DNA of 64,000 nt, from positions 1,674,001 to 1,738,000 of the forward strand of contig CAWHEG010000031.1 of the NCBI GenBank assembly GCA_963828405.1, given 5' to 3'. Numbering within the stretch: position 1 is the stretch's first letter; each line of letters opens with the position of its first letter. A program made the position numbers and the translations under genes. The notes beneath the pieces were generated by a model, which had not been told where the DNA came from, searched no databases, and saw only the letters and a program-made list of their open reading frames with translations. Below are positions 34,438 to 43,805 of the stretch, piece after piece. Source of the DNA: JANMJD01 sp963828405. Its GTDB lineage: Bacteria; Actinomycetota; Acidimicrobiia; Acidimicrobiales; Ilumatobacteraceae.

Positions 34438-35935
34438 TCAGGTCCGTTGTACGAACGGATCGCGCTCGTCGTCGGACAGGTCGATCATCACGTTCTTCGT
34501 CGACGTGTACTCCTTGAGCGCCTCGAGGCCCCGTTCGCGCCCGTAGCCGGAGTGCTTGAAGCCGCCGAAGGGAGCGGCGGCCGAGACGGCGCGGTACGTG
34601 TTGACCCACACCGTGCCGGCGCGCACCGCGCGGGTGATGCGGAACGCCCGGCGGATGTCGCGTGTCCAGACCCCGGCGGCCAGCCCGTACTCGGTGTCAT
34701 TGGCGATGGCGATCGCCTCGTCCTCGTCATGGAACGGGATGACGGTGAGCACCGGCCCGAAGGCCTCCTCGCGGGCCACATGGGCCTGGTTCGACGCCCC
34801 GGTGAAGATCGTCGGCTCGACGAACAGCCCGCGCTCGAATCCGGCGACTGCGGCGAGGCCGCCGCCGCAGGCCAGCTCCGTCCCCTCGGCGACTCCCCGG
34901 CGGATGAAGGCCAGCACCCGCTCGAATTGCGGCCGATTCGCCAAGGGACCCATCTGGGTGGCGTCGTCGAGGGGGGACCCGACGCGGATCGCCTGCGTCT
35001 GCTCGACCAGTCGGGAGAGGAACGACTCGTAGATCGAGTCGTGGAGCAGCAGGCGCGAGCCGGCGATGCAGGTCTGACCCGCCGCGCCGAAGATGCCCGC
35101 CTGGACGCCGGGCAGGGCCCGGTCGAGGTCGGCGTCGTCGAACACGATGTGGGGTGACTTCCCGCCGAGCTCCATCACCGTGCGGGTCAGGTTCGCCGCC
35201 GCCGCGCCGGCCACGGCGCGCCCGGTGGCCGGCCCGCCCGTGAGGCTGATCAGGTCGACGCCCGGGTGCTCGGCGAGCGCCCGGCCGGTGGCCGGTCCGC
35301 GGCCCGTCACCACGTTGACCACGCCGGGAGGGAAGCCGGCCTCGGTGATCAACCGGGCGAAGCCGAGCACCGAGACCGAGCCGAACTCCGACGGCTTGAT
35401 CACCGCCACATTGCCCGTGGCCAGGGCCGGAGCGAGCTTGTTGGCCACGAACTGGAGGGGTGAGTTCCAGGCCGTGAGCATCGCGCAGACGCCGAGCGGC
35501 TCGCGCACGACGTAGTCGAACGTCTCGCCGTTGTCGAGCGGGATCACGTCGCCCAGTTGCTTGTCGGCGACTCCGGCGAAGTAGCGATAGTTGCGCGCCG
35601 CGAAGCGCACCTGGGAGACCGTCTCCTTGGCCAGCTTGCCGTTGTCGCGAGTCTCCTGGCGGCCGAGCCCGGCCGCGTTGGCCTCGAGCAACTCGGCGAG
35701 ACGGGCCATCAGCTCCCCCCGCCGCTGGCCGCTCATCGAACGCCAGGGTCCCTCGAAGGCGGCGCGGGCCGCGCTCGACAGCCCGATCGATGTCGGCGGC
35801 GGTGCCGTCGGGCAACTCGGCCCATACCTCCCCGGTCGTCGGATCGGTCGCCGTATAGCGGTCGTTCGAGGTTGACGCCACCCACTCGCCGCCGATGAAC
35901 AGCCGGTGGTCGGCCGTGTCGTCACCTTCGGTCAT
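34438..35935 (-). pseudogene. Aldehyde dehydrogenase gene with one frameshift
   Basis: The N-terminal ~55 codons (HRLFIGGEWVASTSNDRY, PTTGEVWAELPDG) read from ATG 35935, which has a good AGGGGA ribosome-binding site. The rest (AARAAFEGPWRSMSG onward, AWNSPLQF, MELGGKSPH with Glu, AGQTCIAGSR with Cys) continues in the next frame. The span is 1498 bp, one more than a whole number of codons, and the join is at a CCC run at 35782-35784. Removing one base gives an intact 498-aa enzyme, so the gene is probably functional and the extra base may be an error. Confidence 0.85.
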
Positions 35936-36010
35936 CTCGTCCCCTGTCGGTTCGTCGGCGCATCGTCGTCGGTGCACCCCTGGCCGGGGCCGTCGGACGG
36001 TGCAGTGTTC

Positions 36011-36026
36011 CTGCAGTATACTGCAG
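36011..36026. promoter_or_regulatory. Perfect 16-bp palindrome, probable GntR/FCD operator
   Basis: CTGCAGTATACTGCAG is self-complementary and ends 3 bp before the Rieske oxygenase ATG, within the 94-bp gap shared with the divergent aldehyde dehydrogenase gene. The central GTATAC is typical of FCD-type GntR operators, and such a regulator is encoded at 39515 in the same cluster. Bound protein would block the start of the Rieske gene and possibly both promoters. Confidence 0.65.
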
Positions 36027-36029
36027 ACC

Positions 36030-37148
36030 ATGATGTCGCCTGCCGAGGTCGCCCTCCTCCGACGGCTGTGGTTCCCGGTCGCCCGGACACAGGACGTCCT
36101 GGCCGGTCCGCACCGGGGCCGGTTGCTCGACGAGGAGTTGGTGATCTACCGGTCCTCTACGGGCATCGTCGTGGCCCAGGGGATGTGCCCTCATCGCGGC
36201 GCCAGCATGGCGTCTGGCTCCGTCGTCGACGGGGAGATTGAGTGTCCCTACCACGGCTGGAGGTTCGACGCCGTCGATGGCCGGCTGACCGCGGTCCCCT
36301 CGCTGCCGCCGGAGGCGCCGCCGCCCCGTTGCGGCCTGCGGATCTTCCGCTCGCGGGTGGCCTACGGGCTCGTCTGGGCCGCGCTCGACGAGCCGTACCT
36401 CCCGCTCGTCGCCCTCGATCGGATCGGAACCGACTGGGAACTCGTCGACGGCCCGCTCACCCACTTCCGCGTCGACGGATGGCACATCGCCTACGGCGAG
36501 CCGGTCTGGCTGAACTGCGGGATGCGTGCCCTGCACGAAAACTTCAGCGACATGAGTCACTTCGCCTTCGTCCACCGGGAGACGATGGGGGACAACGTCG
36601 GGCCGCGCATCCCCGAGTACACCCTGTACCCCGGTGCATGGAGCTTCTCGTACGAGGTGCGCAATCTGCCGGCCGAGGCGCCGGCGGTCGGAGCCGCCCC
36701 CGACGTCTCGACGATCACCCTGCAACGCACCAACGAGTACACCGTGTACCTCCCGTCGTTCACAACGATCTACTCGCGCAGTGGCCTGGGCGGCACCCGT
36801 TTCGTTGCCCAGTTCGTCTCGCCGACGTCGACCGACGGCGAACACGTCCGCAACTTCTGGTGCGCCGGGCTCGACGAGGAGATGCGCACCAGGTTCGGCG
36901 TGGCGCTCGCCGACACGTTCGCCTTCGACGAACGGGTGACCAACGAGGACTACCCGATCCTCGAGGCCAGCCGCCCCCGTGAACAGCCGTTGAGCGCCCG
37001 CGGTCAGGTGCACACTCGGGCCGACTCGGCGTCGATCGCCTACCGTCGGGCGACGCGGCGGCTGCTCGCCCAGTTCGCCTCCGAACAGGGGATCGACGAC
37101 CCTTCGTTGGCGATCGACTCCGACGACGGCGACGGGGGTGCCCGATGA
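36030..37148 (+). CDS. Rieske-type aromatic-ring-hydroxylating/N-dealkylating oxygenase, alpha subunit
   Basis: 372 aa. The N-terminal Rieske [2Fe-2S] domain has CPHRG and CPYHGW (C-x-H ... C-x2-H, about residues 51-75). The C-terminal catalytic domain carries the mononuclear-iron motif in ENFSDMSHFAFVH (Asn/Asp/His pattern). No beta subunit or reductase gene is nearby, so it would use a shared reductase. It overlaps the amidinohydrolase gene by 4 bp. In this context, oxidative N-dealkylation or hydroxylation of an amine or guanidino compound is more likely than aromatic attack, but that is inferred. Confidence 0.88.
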   Translation: MMSPAEVALLRRLWFPVARTQDVLAGPHRGRLLDEELVIYRSSTGIVVAQGMCPHRGASMASGSVVDGEIECPYHGWRFDAVDGRLTAVPSLPPEAPPPRCGLRIFRSRVAYGLVWAALDEPYLPLVALDRIGTDWELVDGPLTHFRVDGWHIAYGEPVWLNCGMRALHENFSDMSHFAFVHRETMGDNVGPRIPEYTLYPGAWSFSYEVRNLPAEAPAVGAAPDVSTITLQRTNEYTVYLPSFTTIYSRSGLGGTRFVAQFVSPTSTDGEHVRNFWCAGLDEEMRTRFGVALADTFAFDERVTNEDYPILEASRPREQPLSARGQVHTRADSASIAYRRATRRLLAQFASEQGIDDPSLAIDSDDGDGGAR

Positions 37149-38209
37149 CCGAGGCCGACCAGTTCGGGGTGCGCGATCTCAACGCCCCGTGGTACGCCGG
37201 GCTCCCGACGTTCGCCCGAGCGCCGCTCGTGCGACCCGACGAGGTGCCGGCCGGCGACATCGCCGTGGTCGGACTGCCGATCGATGAGTACGCCACGTCG
37301 TCGCAGCGCTCGGGGATGCGCTGGGGGCCCCGGCGGGTGCGTGAGGCATCGCTGCGCTGGGCCCGCACCCAGGCCAGCGTGCCCGGTGGGCTCTCGCTCA
37401 GCCCGTGGAGCGGCGCCGTCACCACCGTTCGCCCGCGCATGCCGATCGTCGACACCGGCGACGCCCAGGTCGTCCACCACGACCCGCCGGCCCAGGTGGC
37501 GGCGATCGTCGACCACGTTCGTGCCGCATCGCGCACGAGCGGGCTGACCCTGTCGATCGGCGGCGATCACTTCGTCGGCTACCCCGCCTGTCTCGGCGTG
37601 ATCGAGGCGTGGCGCGAACGGCGACCTGGGCTGAAGGTCGGCTTTCTGCAACTCGACGCCCACACCGATTTCCTCGACGCTCGCATCGGGACGGGCCGCT
37701 ACCACCACGGCACCTTCACCCGGCGGGTCTCGGAGATCCCCGAGGTGAAGAACGTCGTCTGGTTTGGCATCTCCACCGGAGCCGATCCCGATCAGTTCCG
37801 GGTCATGCGCGAACGGGGCTTCCGCGTGCTCACCGCGGACTACGTGCATCGCGTCGGCGCCGAGCAGTCGATGCGCGACGCGCTCGAGATCGCCCTCGAC
37901 GGCGTCGATGTCCTCTATGTGTCGATCGACATCGACGTCGTCCACAACGGCGACGCCCCAGCCACCGGCTCCTACGTGTTCGAGGGGATCAGCTCCCGTC
38001 AGTTCCTCCAGGCCGTGAGGCTGCTCGCCGGCGTCGAGCTGCTCGTCGGCGTCGACCTGTGCGAGGTCGCGCCCGAGATCGACGGAGGACTCGGCCGGCG
38101 CACCGAACTGCTGGCGGCCTCGGCGTTGTACGGCATCATCGGGCCCCGCCTGCTGACGACCACCTCGATCGTCCCGCCGGACGAGCTGCGCGAGGTCTTC
38201 CGTGTCTGA
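37145..38209 (+). CDS. Arginase/agmatinase-family amidinohydrolase
   Basis: 354 aa ureohydrolase. The binuclear manganese ligands are all present: GGDHF (His), LDAHTDF (Asp, His, Asp) and VSIDIDVV (Asp, Asp). The family hydrolyses guanidino groups to urea plus amine; members include agmatinase, guanidinobutyrase and formiminoglutamase. The N-terminal ~90 residues contain VGLPIDEYATSSQRSGMRWGP, normal for the family. It lies between the Rieske and aminotransferase genes with overlapping ends, so it probably acts on the same compound. Confidence 0.9.
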   Translation: MTEADQFGVRDLNAPWYAGLPTFARAPLVRPDEVPAGDIAVVGLPIDEYATSSQRSGMRWGPRRVREASLRWARTQASVPGGLSLSPWSGAVTTVRPRMPIVDTGDAQVVHHDPPAQVAAIVDHVRAASRTSGLTLSIGGDHFVGYPACLGVIEAWRERRPGLKVGFLQLDAHTDFLDARIGTGRYHHGTFTRRVSEIPEVKNVVWFGISTGADPDQFRVMRERGFRVLTADYVHRVGAEQSMRDALEIALDGVDVLYVSIDIDVVHNGDAPATGSYVFEGISSRQFLQAVRLLAGVELLVGVDLCEVAPEIDGGLGRRTELLAASALYGIIGPRLLTTTSIVPPDELREVFRV

Positions 38210-39518
38210 GCGCACCGGCCAGGCACCCCGGTCGGCGGCGATCCACGAGCGCGCCGTTCGGGTGATGCCGGGCGGCAACACGCGAACCACGCTCTACCGC
38301 GCCCCCCATCCGATCTACGCGGCACGGGGCCAGGGGGCCCGGGTCGTTGACGTCGACGGCGTCGGACGCCTCGACCTGGTCAACAACTACACCGCCCTGA
38401 TCCACGGCCACGCCCACCCGGTGGTCGTCGAGGCGGCCATCCGCGCGGTGCGCGACGGCAGCTGTTTCGGGCTGCCGACCGAGAGCGAGGTGGCGCTGGC
38501 CGAGGCGATCACCGGCCGGCAGCCCAGGTTGGAGCGCATCCGCTTCGCCAACTCGGGGGCCGAGGCGGTGATGCTGGCGATCAAAGCTGCCCGCGCCTTC
38601 ACCGGTCGCCCGAGGATCGCCAAGTTCGAGGGCGCCTTCCACGGCATCGGCGACTTCGCCGAGGTGAGCACCGATTCCGTCCCAGACAACTGGGGCAGTC
38701 CGGCGATGCCCGCCTCGGTCGCCGCCTCGGCCGGCACCCCGCGTGGCGTGCTCGACGACGTGCTCGTGCTGCCGTTCAACGAGCCCGAGGCCGTCATCGC
38801 CCTGCTCGACGAGCACGCCGACGACCTCGCCGGGGTGCTGCTCGACCCCCTGCCGAATCGAGTCGGCTTCATCCCGGCCCGCCCCGAACTGCTCACCGCC
38901 GTCACCGGGTTCTGCCGCCGGAGCGGTGCGCTGGTCATCTCAGATGAGGTGATGTCGTTCCGCCTGGCCTACGGCGGGGCCCAGGAGGCATTCGGTTACG
39001 AGGCCGACATCGTCTCCCTGGGCAAGATCATCGGCGGAGGGTTCCCCGTCGGCGCCGTCGCCGGGCGGGCCGACGTGATGGCGGTGTTCGATCCGTCGCG
39101 TGGAAAGCCCAGGGTTCCCCACGGCGGCACCTTCAACGCCAACCCGGTGACGATGTCGGCCGGAGCGGCCGCCCTGGCGTTGTTCACCGGCGACGCCGTC
39201 GACCGGTTGAACGCGATGGGCGATCGCCTGCGGGGCGGGCTCACCGCGGTGCTCACCGAAGCGGGAGCGCCATGGCAGGTCTCGGGGCGGGGTTCGCTGA
39301 TGCGCCTGCTCCCGGTCTCCGGGCCGCTGGTCGGGTTCCGTTCGATCCGCCCCGACGCCGCCACGTCCTCGGCGTTCACCGGCTTCCTGCGGGCGATGTT
39401 CGATGGCGGCGTGATGTTCGACGGCGGTGGCATGGCCAGCGTGTCGACACCGATGACTTGCGCTGATCTCGACCTCGTCGTCGATCGGGCCCGCGTCGCC
39501 CTGGCCGGTGCCTTGTGA
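38202..39518 (+). CDS. Class III PLP-dependent aminotransferase (GSA-aminomutase-like)
   Basis: 438 aa fold-type I enzyme. Visible motifs are RIRFANSGAEAVMLAIKAAR, the cofactor Asp in ALVISDEVMSFR and the Schiff-base Lys in SLGKIIGGGFPVGAVAGR. It resembles glutamate-1-semialdehyde aminomutase-type omega-aminotransferases. Deaminating the terminal amine left by amidinohydrolase action would give an aldehyde for the two aldehyde dehydrogenases across the divergent promoter. It overlaps both neighbours by 4-8 bp. Confidence 0.9.
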   Translation: MSERTGQAPRSAAIHERAVRVMPGGNTRTTLYRAPHPIYAARGQGARVVDVDGVGRLDLVNNYTALIHGHAHPVVVEAAIRAVRDGSCFGLPTESEVALAEAITGRQPRLERIRFANSGAEAVMLAIKAARAFTGRPRIAKFEGAFHGIGDFAEVSTDSVPDNWGSPAMPASVAASAGTPRGVLDDVLVLPFNEPEAVIALLDEHADDLAGVLLDPLPNRVGFIPARPELLTAVTGFCRRSGALVISDEVMSFRLAYGGAQEAFGYEADIVSLGKIIGGGFPVGAVAGRADVMAVFDPSRGKPRVPHGGTFNANPVTMSAGAAALALFTGDAVDRLNAMGDRLRGGLTAVLTEAGAPWQVSGRGSLMRLLPVSGPLVGFRSIRPDAATSSAFTGFLRAMFDGGVMFDGGGMASVSTPMTCADLDLVVDRARVALAGAL

Positions 39519-40222
39519 GCCTGCCCCCGAGCCCCGGGATGTCGCTGGCCAGCCGGGTCTACGCCGCGTTGCGCGACGACATCCTCCACGTGCGGCTCCG
39601 GCCGGGCCAACCGATCGTCGAGCCCGCGCTGTCGCAGCGCTTCGAGGTGTCCAAGACCCCGGTGCGCGAGGCGCTCGGCCTGCTGGTCCGCGACGGCCTG
39701 GTGCTGGTGATGCCCCACAAGGGCTACGTCGTCCGCCCCGTCGGGTACGAGGACGTGGCCGAGATCGTCAGCCTGCGGTTGCTGCTCGAGCCGGGGGTGG
39801 CGGCCGACGCGGCCCGCCGACGTCTGCCGCACCAGGTCGTCGAACTGCGCCGGTCGGCCCAGCAGAGTCGGTCGGCCGACAACTCCCAGGCCGAGGTGCT
39901 CGCCTCGCTCGCCTTCCACGAGCAGCTGTGCGGGATCGTCGGCGACACCCGCACGACGCGTTACGTGGCCGAACTAGCCTTCGAGGCCCATCGCTTCTGG
40001 ATGCTCCCACCCGGTCCGCAGGCGCAGATGACCATCGAGACACTGGACTTCTACGACCGCATCGTCGATGCCGTCGAGCGAGGTGACGCGCCGGGCGCGG
40101 CGGAGGCGATGCGTTCGATGCTCGGCAACGTCCGTGACTACCTGGCCGCCGGTTTCGGCAGGCCGCCGGTCCGTCTGCCCGCCGAGTTGTCGCCGGCCGC
40201 TCCTGGCGCGCTGTCGACGTAA
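39515..40222 (+). CDS. GntR-family transcriptional regulator, FCD subfamily
   Basis: 235 aa. The N-terminal winged helix has SRVYAALRDDILHVRLRPGQ and FEVSKTPVREALGLLVRDGLV with the recognition helix. The all-helical FCD effector domain has conserved metal-site positions in EIVSLRLLLEPGVA and the LAFHEQLCGIVGD helix. FCD regulators commonly repress nearby catabolic genes until an organic acid or amine ligand is bound. A 16-bp GTATAC-centred palindrome at 36011 is the likely operator. GTG start overlaps the aminotransferase stop codon. Confidence 0.92.
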   Translation: MSLPPSPGMSLASRVYAALRDDILHVRLRPGQPIVEPALSQRFEVSKTPVREALGLLVRDGLVLVMPHKGYVVRPVGYEDVAEIVSLRLLLEPGVAADAARRRLPHQVVELRRSAQQSRSADNSQAEVLASLAFHEQLCGIVGDTRTTRYVAELAFEAHRFWMLPPGPQAQMTIETLDFYDRIVDAVERGDAPGAAEAMRSMLGNVRDYLAAGFGRPPVRLPAELSPAAPGALST

Positions 40223-40277
40223 GTCATCAGATGCGCTCCATCGGTGATCAGGGGCGCGGATCTGCTGGAGTGACGAG

Positions 40278-41762
40278 GTGACTTCTTCCCACGAGGCGAT
40301 CTCGGCCGCCCGCGTCAGGCCGATCTCGGTGTTCTCGCCGGCCTACCGGTCGATCACCGTCTCGGCCCTGCTGCTGCTCGCCCTGGCCGCCTTCGACGGC
40401 ATGGCGGTGGCCGCCGCGTTGCCGAGGATCGGTGGCGACCTGGGTGTCACCGGTCTGCCGTGGGTGCTCACCTCGTTCGCCCTCTCGTCGACGGTCGCCC
40501 TGCTCGCCGCCGGCCCGCTGATCGATTCGCTCGGGGTCCGGCGCACGTACCGATTCACGCTGGTCGAGTTTTTCTGCGCCAGCCTGCTGTGCACGCTGGC
40601 GCCCAACCTGTGGCTGTTGGTGGTCGCCCGGCTGCTCCAGGGCGTCGGGGGCGGGATGGTGATGGCCGTCACCCTCGCCAATGTCGGCCTCACCTACCCG
40701 CCGGAGTTGCGCTCGCGAGCCATCGCCGTCAACTCGATGGTCTGGGGGACGATGGCCCTCGCCGGCCCGGCCGCCGCCGCGTTCCTCCTCTCGATCGTCA
40801 GCTGGCGGGGGATCTTTTTCATCAACCTGCCGCTCGTCGTGTTCGCCGGCGTGATCGGGTGGAACCGGCTGGCCGAGGCGGGCGACCGCACGAGCGCCGA
40901 CTTCGACGTCCGCGGGATGCTGCTCGTCACCGCGCTCACCGTCGTGCTGCTGCTCAGCCTGTCGACGCTGCGGTGGGCCTCGATCGTCGGGCTGCTCGTC
41001 GCCGCCGTGTTGGGCCGGCTCTACTGGCGCCACTCGGGTCTCGTCGATGCGCCCGTGGTGGCCCGTCGGCACCTCGTCGGCTGGCCGTTCGGACCGATGA
41101 ACCTGATCCCGTGCATGTTCTTCGCCGGCTCGCTCGCCGTCGACGCCTACCTGCCGATCTACGTACAGGGGGCGTTGGCACGATCGAGCGCCCAGGCCGC
41201 GTTCGCCGTCGCCTTCCTGGCCGTCGGCTGGACCACGGGGAGCCAGGTGGCCAGCCGGCTGCTCGACCGTTTCGAGAACGTCGACGTGATGGTCGGCGGC
41301 TTCGTCCTGACGCTCCCGGGCCTGATGGCCGGCGTGGTGCTGTACACCGATCACGCCCCGCTGTGGATGGTCTACGCCCTGTCCGTCGTCCAGGGGCTGG
41401 GGATCGGCGCGGTGACCAACTCGACGGTCTCCCTGTTGCAGAGCTCGGCCGCCCCCGGAGAGATGGGACGGGTCTCGGGTGCCCACCAGTTCATGCGCCA
41501 GTTCGGCGGCACGTTGGGAACGGCGGCCGCCGGGACGGTGCTCCTCGGCGTGGTGGCCGCCCGAATCGGCAGCGTCGAGCCCGTTCGCCGCCTGCTCGAC
41601 GGCGACGACGTCGAGATCGCCGGCAGGACGCGGGCGGCCATCGCCGCCGGGTTCCGCGGCGCGGCGATGGTCGCCCTGGCCCTCAACGTCGTCGGCGGTG
41701 CCATCGCCGTCTACACGCGCCGCCGATTCCACGGCGAACGCGCCGCCGGAGTCGGCGGGTAG
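40278..41762 (+). CDS. MFS transporter, DHA2/EmrB type
   Basis: 494 aa with about 14 hydrophobic segments, including LLLALAAFDGMAVAAALPRI near the N-terminus and the motif C-like LLQGVGGGMVMAVTLANVGL. The GTG start lies 55 bp after the GntR gene, so it is probably part of the same cluster and moves a substrate or product of the pathway across the cytoplasmic membrane. Direction (uptake or export) cannot be told; most DHA2 members export. Confidence 0.88.
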   Translation: MTSSHEAISAARVRPISVFSPAYRSITVSALLLLALAAFDGMAVAAALPRIGGDLGVTGLPWVLTSFALSSTVALLAAGPLIDSLGVRRTYRFTLVEFFCASLLCTLAPNLWLLVVARLLQGVGGGMVMAVTLANVGLTYPPELRSRAIAVNSMVWGTMALAGPAAAAFLLSIVSWRGIFFINLPLVVFAGVIGWNRLAEAGDRTSADFDVRGMLLVTALTVVLLLSLSTLRWASIVGLLVAAVLGRLYWRHSGLVDAPVVARRHLVGWPFGPMNLIPCMFFAGSLAVDAYLPIYVQGALARSSAQAAFAVAFLAVGWTTGSQVASRLLDRFENVDVMVGGFVLTLPGLMAGVVLYTDHAPLWMVYALSVVQGLGIGAVTNSTVSLLQSSAAPGEMGRVSGAHQFMRQFGGTLGTAAAGTVLLGVVAARIGSVEPVRRLLDGDDVEIAGRTRAAIAAGFRGAAMVALALNVVGGAIAVYTRRRFHGERAAGVGG

Positions 41763-41801
41763 TCCCACGCGTGCCGACCCGATCATCGGCGGCCGGTTCC
41801 G

Positions 41802-42935
41802 TCAGAGCGCCTCGTAGACGGCGTCGATCAGGGCCCGGTTGCGGGTGCTCTGCCACCGCGGGATGACGTGGTTCATCACGTAGCCGAAGGCCACGCCGGC
41901 GTCGGGGTCGGCGAAGCCCAGAGCTCCTCCGGTCCCGAAGTGGCCGAAGCTCCGCGGGTTCGGTCCGAACGAGCGGTTGGGGGTGGTGGGTGTGAAGCCG
42001 AGCCCGAACGTGACCTCCTGGCCGAGGACGGGGCAGAACCCCTCGGACTGGGGGCGGGTGGCCTCGGCGAGCAACTCGGGGGAGAGGGGTCCATCGGGTC
42101 CGAGCACCGCGGCGTAGAAGCGGGCGATGCCCCGGGCGCTGCCGTGTCCGTTGGTCGAGGGGATCTGGGCACTGCGCCATTCGGCGCTGTTGACCACCCC
42201 GGCCGAGGAGTAACCGGGGGGATTGAAGTAGCCGAGGGCGACCATCCGCGCCTCGCCGGAGAGCACCGACGGATCGATGTCGCCGATCGCCCGGGGCGGC
42301 GCCCAGATCACCTCGGCGCAGCGGCGTTGCTCGGCCGGGCCGAGTCCCCACCACAGATCGGCAGCCAACGGCCCGGCCACCTCGCGCAGTCGCTCGCCGG
42401 GGGTCCGCCCGGTGAGGCGCCGGACCACCTCGCCGACCAGATGACCGTAGGTGTTCGTGTGGTAGACGTGCCGCGTGCCCGGTTCCCACCAGGGCTCGGT
42501 CGCGGCGAGGGCGCCCGTCATCAGTTCCCAGTCCCACAGGGCGGCGTCGGTCAGCGGTTGGCGGATGGCCGGAACTCCGGCCCGGTGGCACAGCGCGTGG
42601 CGCAGGGTGGCCGTCTCCTTGCCGAGCACGCCGAACTCTGGCCAGACGGATGCGATCGGGTCGTCGAGGCCGATCCGGCCCTCGTCGACGAGTTGGAGGG
42701 CGAGCAGCCCGATGAGCGCCTTGCCGACCGAGTAGAAGTTGCACAACGTGTCGTGGCGCCACTCCCGCCGTCTGGACGGATCGGACCACCCGCCGGCGAG
42801 ATCGACGACCACGGAGCCGTCGACGAGCACGCAGATTCCGGCGCCGACCTCGCCGCGCTCGGCGAAGTTGGCGGCGAAGGCATCCCGCACTCCGGCGAAG
42901 GCCGGATCGCAGTGGCCGTCGATCGGCGTGTCCAT
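41802..42935 (-). CDS. Serine hydrolase, beta-lactamase-related (EstB-like)
   Basis: 377 aa. The S-x-x-K motif is in FYSVGKAL and the Tyr motif in YHTNTYGHLVG. Additional conserved stretches GFGLGFT-like VTFGLGFTPTT and FGHFGTGGALGFADP fit the family VIII esterases. There is no signal peptide, so an intracellular esterase is likely. Convergent with the MFS gene (39-bp gap). Confidence 0.87.
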   Translation of the reverse strand: MDTPIDGHCDPAFAGVRDAFAANFAERGEVGAGICVLVDGSVVVDLAGGWSDPSRRREWRHDTLCNFYSVGKALIGLLALQLVDEGRIGLDDPIASVWPEFGVLGKETATLRHALCHRAGVPAIRQPLTDAALWDWELMTGALAATEPWWEPGTRHVYHTNTYGHLVGEVVRRLTGRTPGERLREVAGPLAADLWWGLGPAEQRRCAEVIWAPPRAIGDIDPSVLSGEARMVALGYFNPPGYSSAGVVNSAEWRSAQIPSTNGHGSARGIARFYAAVLGPDGPLSPELLAEATRPQSEGFCPVLGQEVTFGLGFTPTTPNRSFGPNPRSFGHFGTGGALGFADPDAGVAFGYVMNHVIPRWQSTRNRALIDAVYEAL

Positions 42936-42974
42936 CCGGTCAGTATCCACGATGACGCTGGCGGTGGAAAACGG

Positions 42975-43008
42975 GCTGGTGGGCCCCTCGTGTGAGGGGC
43001 CCACCAGC
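42975..43008 (-). terminator. Rho-independent terminator for the 43033 gene
   Basis: Perfect 15-bp arms GCTGGTGGGCCCCTC and GAGGGGCCCACCAGC with a 4-nt loop, followed on the minus strand by CCGTTTTCC. It begins 25 bp after the stop of the minus-strand membrane protein gene. Confidence 0.85.
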
Positions 43009-43032
43009 GGGTGTTTGTCGATGAGGTGAGGA

Positions 43033-43761
43033 TCAGTTGGCCATCGCCGCCGGCTTGGGCTCCTCGTGGGTGGTGTCGACCATGAACGCCTCGGGGACGG
43101 TGTCGGGGATCCGGGTCGTCCGGCCCCTGCTCGCCCACACCAGGCCACCACCGCCCAGCAGGAACACCAGGCCGAGTCCGGCGAGCAGACCGCTGAGCGC
43201 CAAACCCATCTGCAGCGTCGAGTGGGTCACCGTGCCGACTCCGAGCTCACCGACCAGACCATGGACGGTTCCCGTCCAGGCCTGCTCCCGAGCCGGGCCC
43301 TCGATCGGGTTCTGCCGGTCGAATCCGGTCCAGTAGCGCCCGTTGACGTCGAACTCGTACGTGCCGGCGGGGAAGTTCTTGCCGTCGTAGACGACGTCCT
43401 CGGCGAGGGTCACCGTCTGGGTGCCGTGGAGCACGTGGAAGGCAACGGTGGCCATCTGGTACATGTACTCGGTCGCCGTGTTGACCAGCGGATCCTTCGG
43501 GTCGAGATCAGACTTGACGACTGGGAACTTCCAATCCTCGGTCAGCAGGGTCATGATCGCCTGCGCTCCCTCGGTGGTCCCCCGATCGGTCAGGTCGCCC
43601 TGATCGTCGTAGGTCAGTGTGACGTTCTGCGCCTTGCTGAACGCCTCCAGCGATCGATACCCGTCCTGGACCTTGCCGTAGGCGACCCCGGCCGCCACTG
43701 CGAAGACCAGACCGATGGCTGCCAGGATGACTCCCACTACTCGCAGTCGCTTCGTCATCAT
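43033..43761 (-). CDS. Two-helix membrane protein, DUF3068-like organisation
   Basis: 242 aa with an N-terminal helix (VVGVILAAIGLVFAVAAGVAYG, first 19 shown as about residues 8-29), a ~150-aa extracytoplasmic domain and a C-terminal helix (about 190-212) with a short polar tail. The ATG at 43761 has a strong AAGGAG site 7 bp upstream. I do not recognise the extracytoplasmic domain; it contains several Thr/Asp-rich strands (AEDVVYDGKNFPAGTYEFDV). A terminator follows directly. Confidence 0.7.
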   Translation of the reverse strand: MMTKRLRVVGVILAAIGLVFAVAAGVAYGKVQDGYRSLEAFSKAQNVTLTYDDQGDLTDRGTTEGAQAIMTLLTEDWKFPVVKSDLDPKDPLVNTATEYMYQMATVAFHVLHGTQTVTLAEDVVYDGKNFPAGTYEFDVNGRYWTGFDRQNPIEGPAREQAWTGTVHGLVGELGVGTVTHSTLQMGLALSGLLAGLGLVFLLGGGGLVWASRGRTTRIPDTVPEAFMVDTTHEEPKPAAMAN

Positions 43762-43805
43762 CGTCGTTCTCCTTGCGTTCCGTTCGTGATTTCTTTCACG
43801 AGCTG

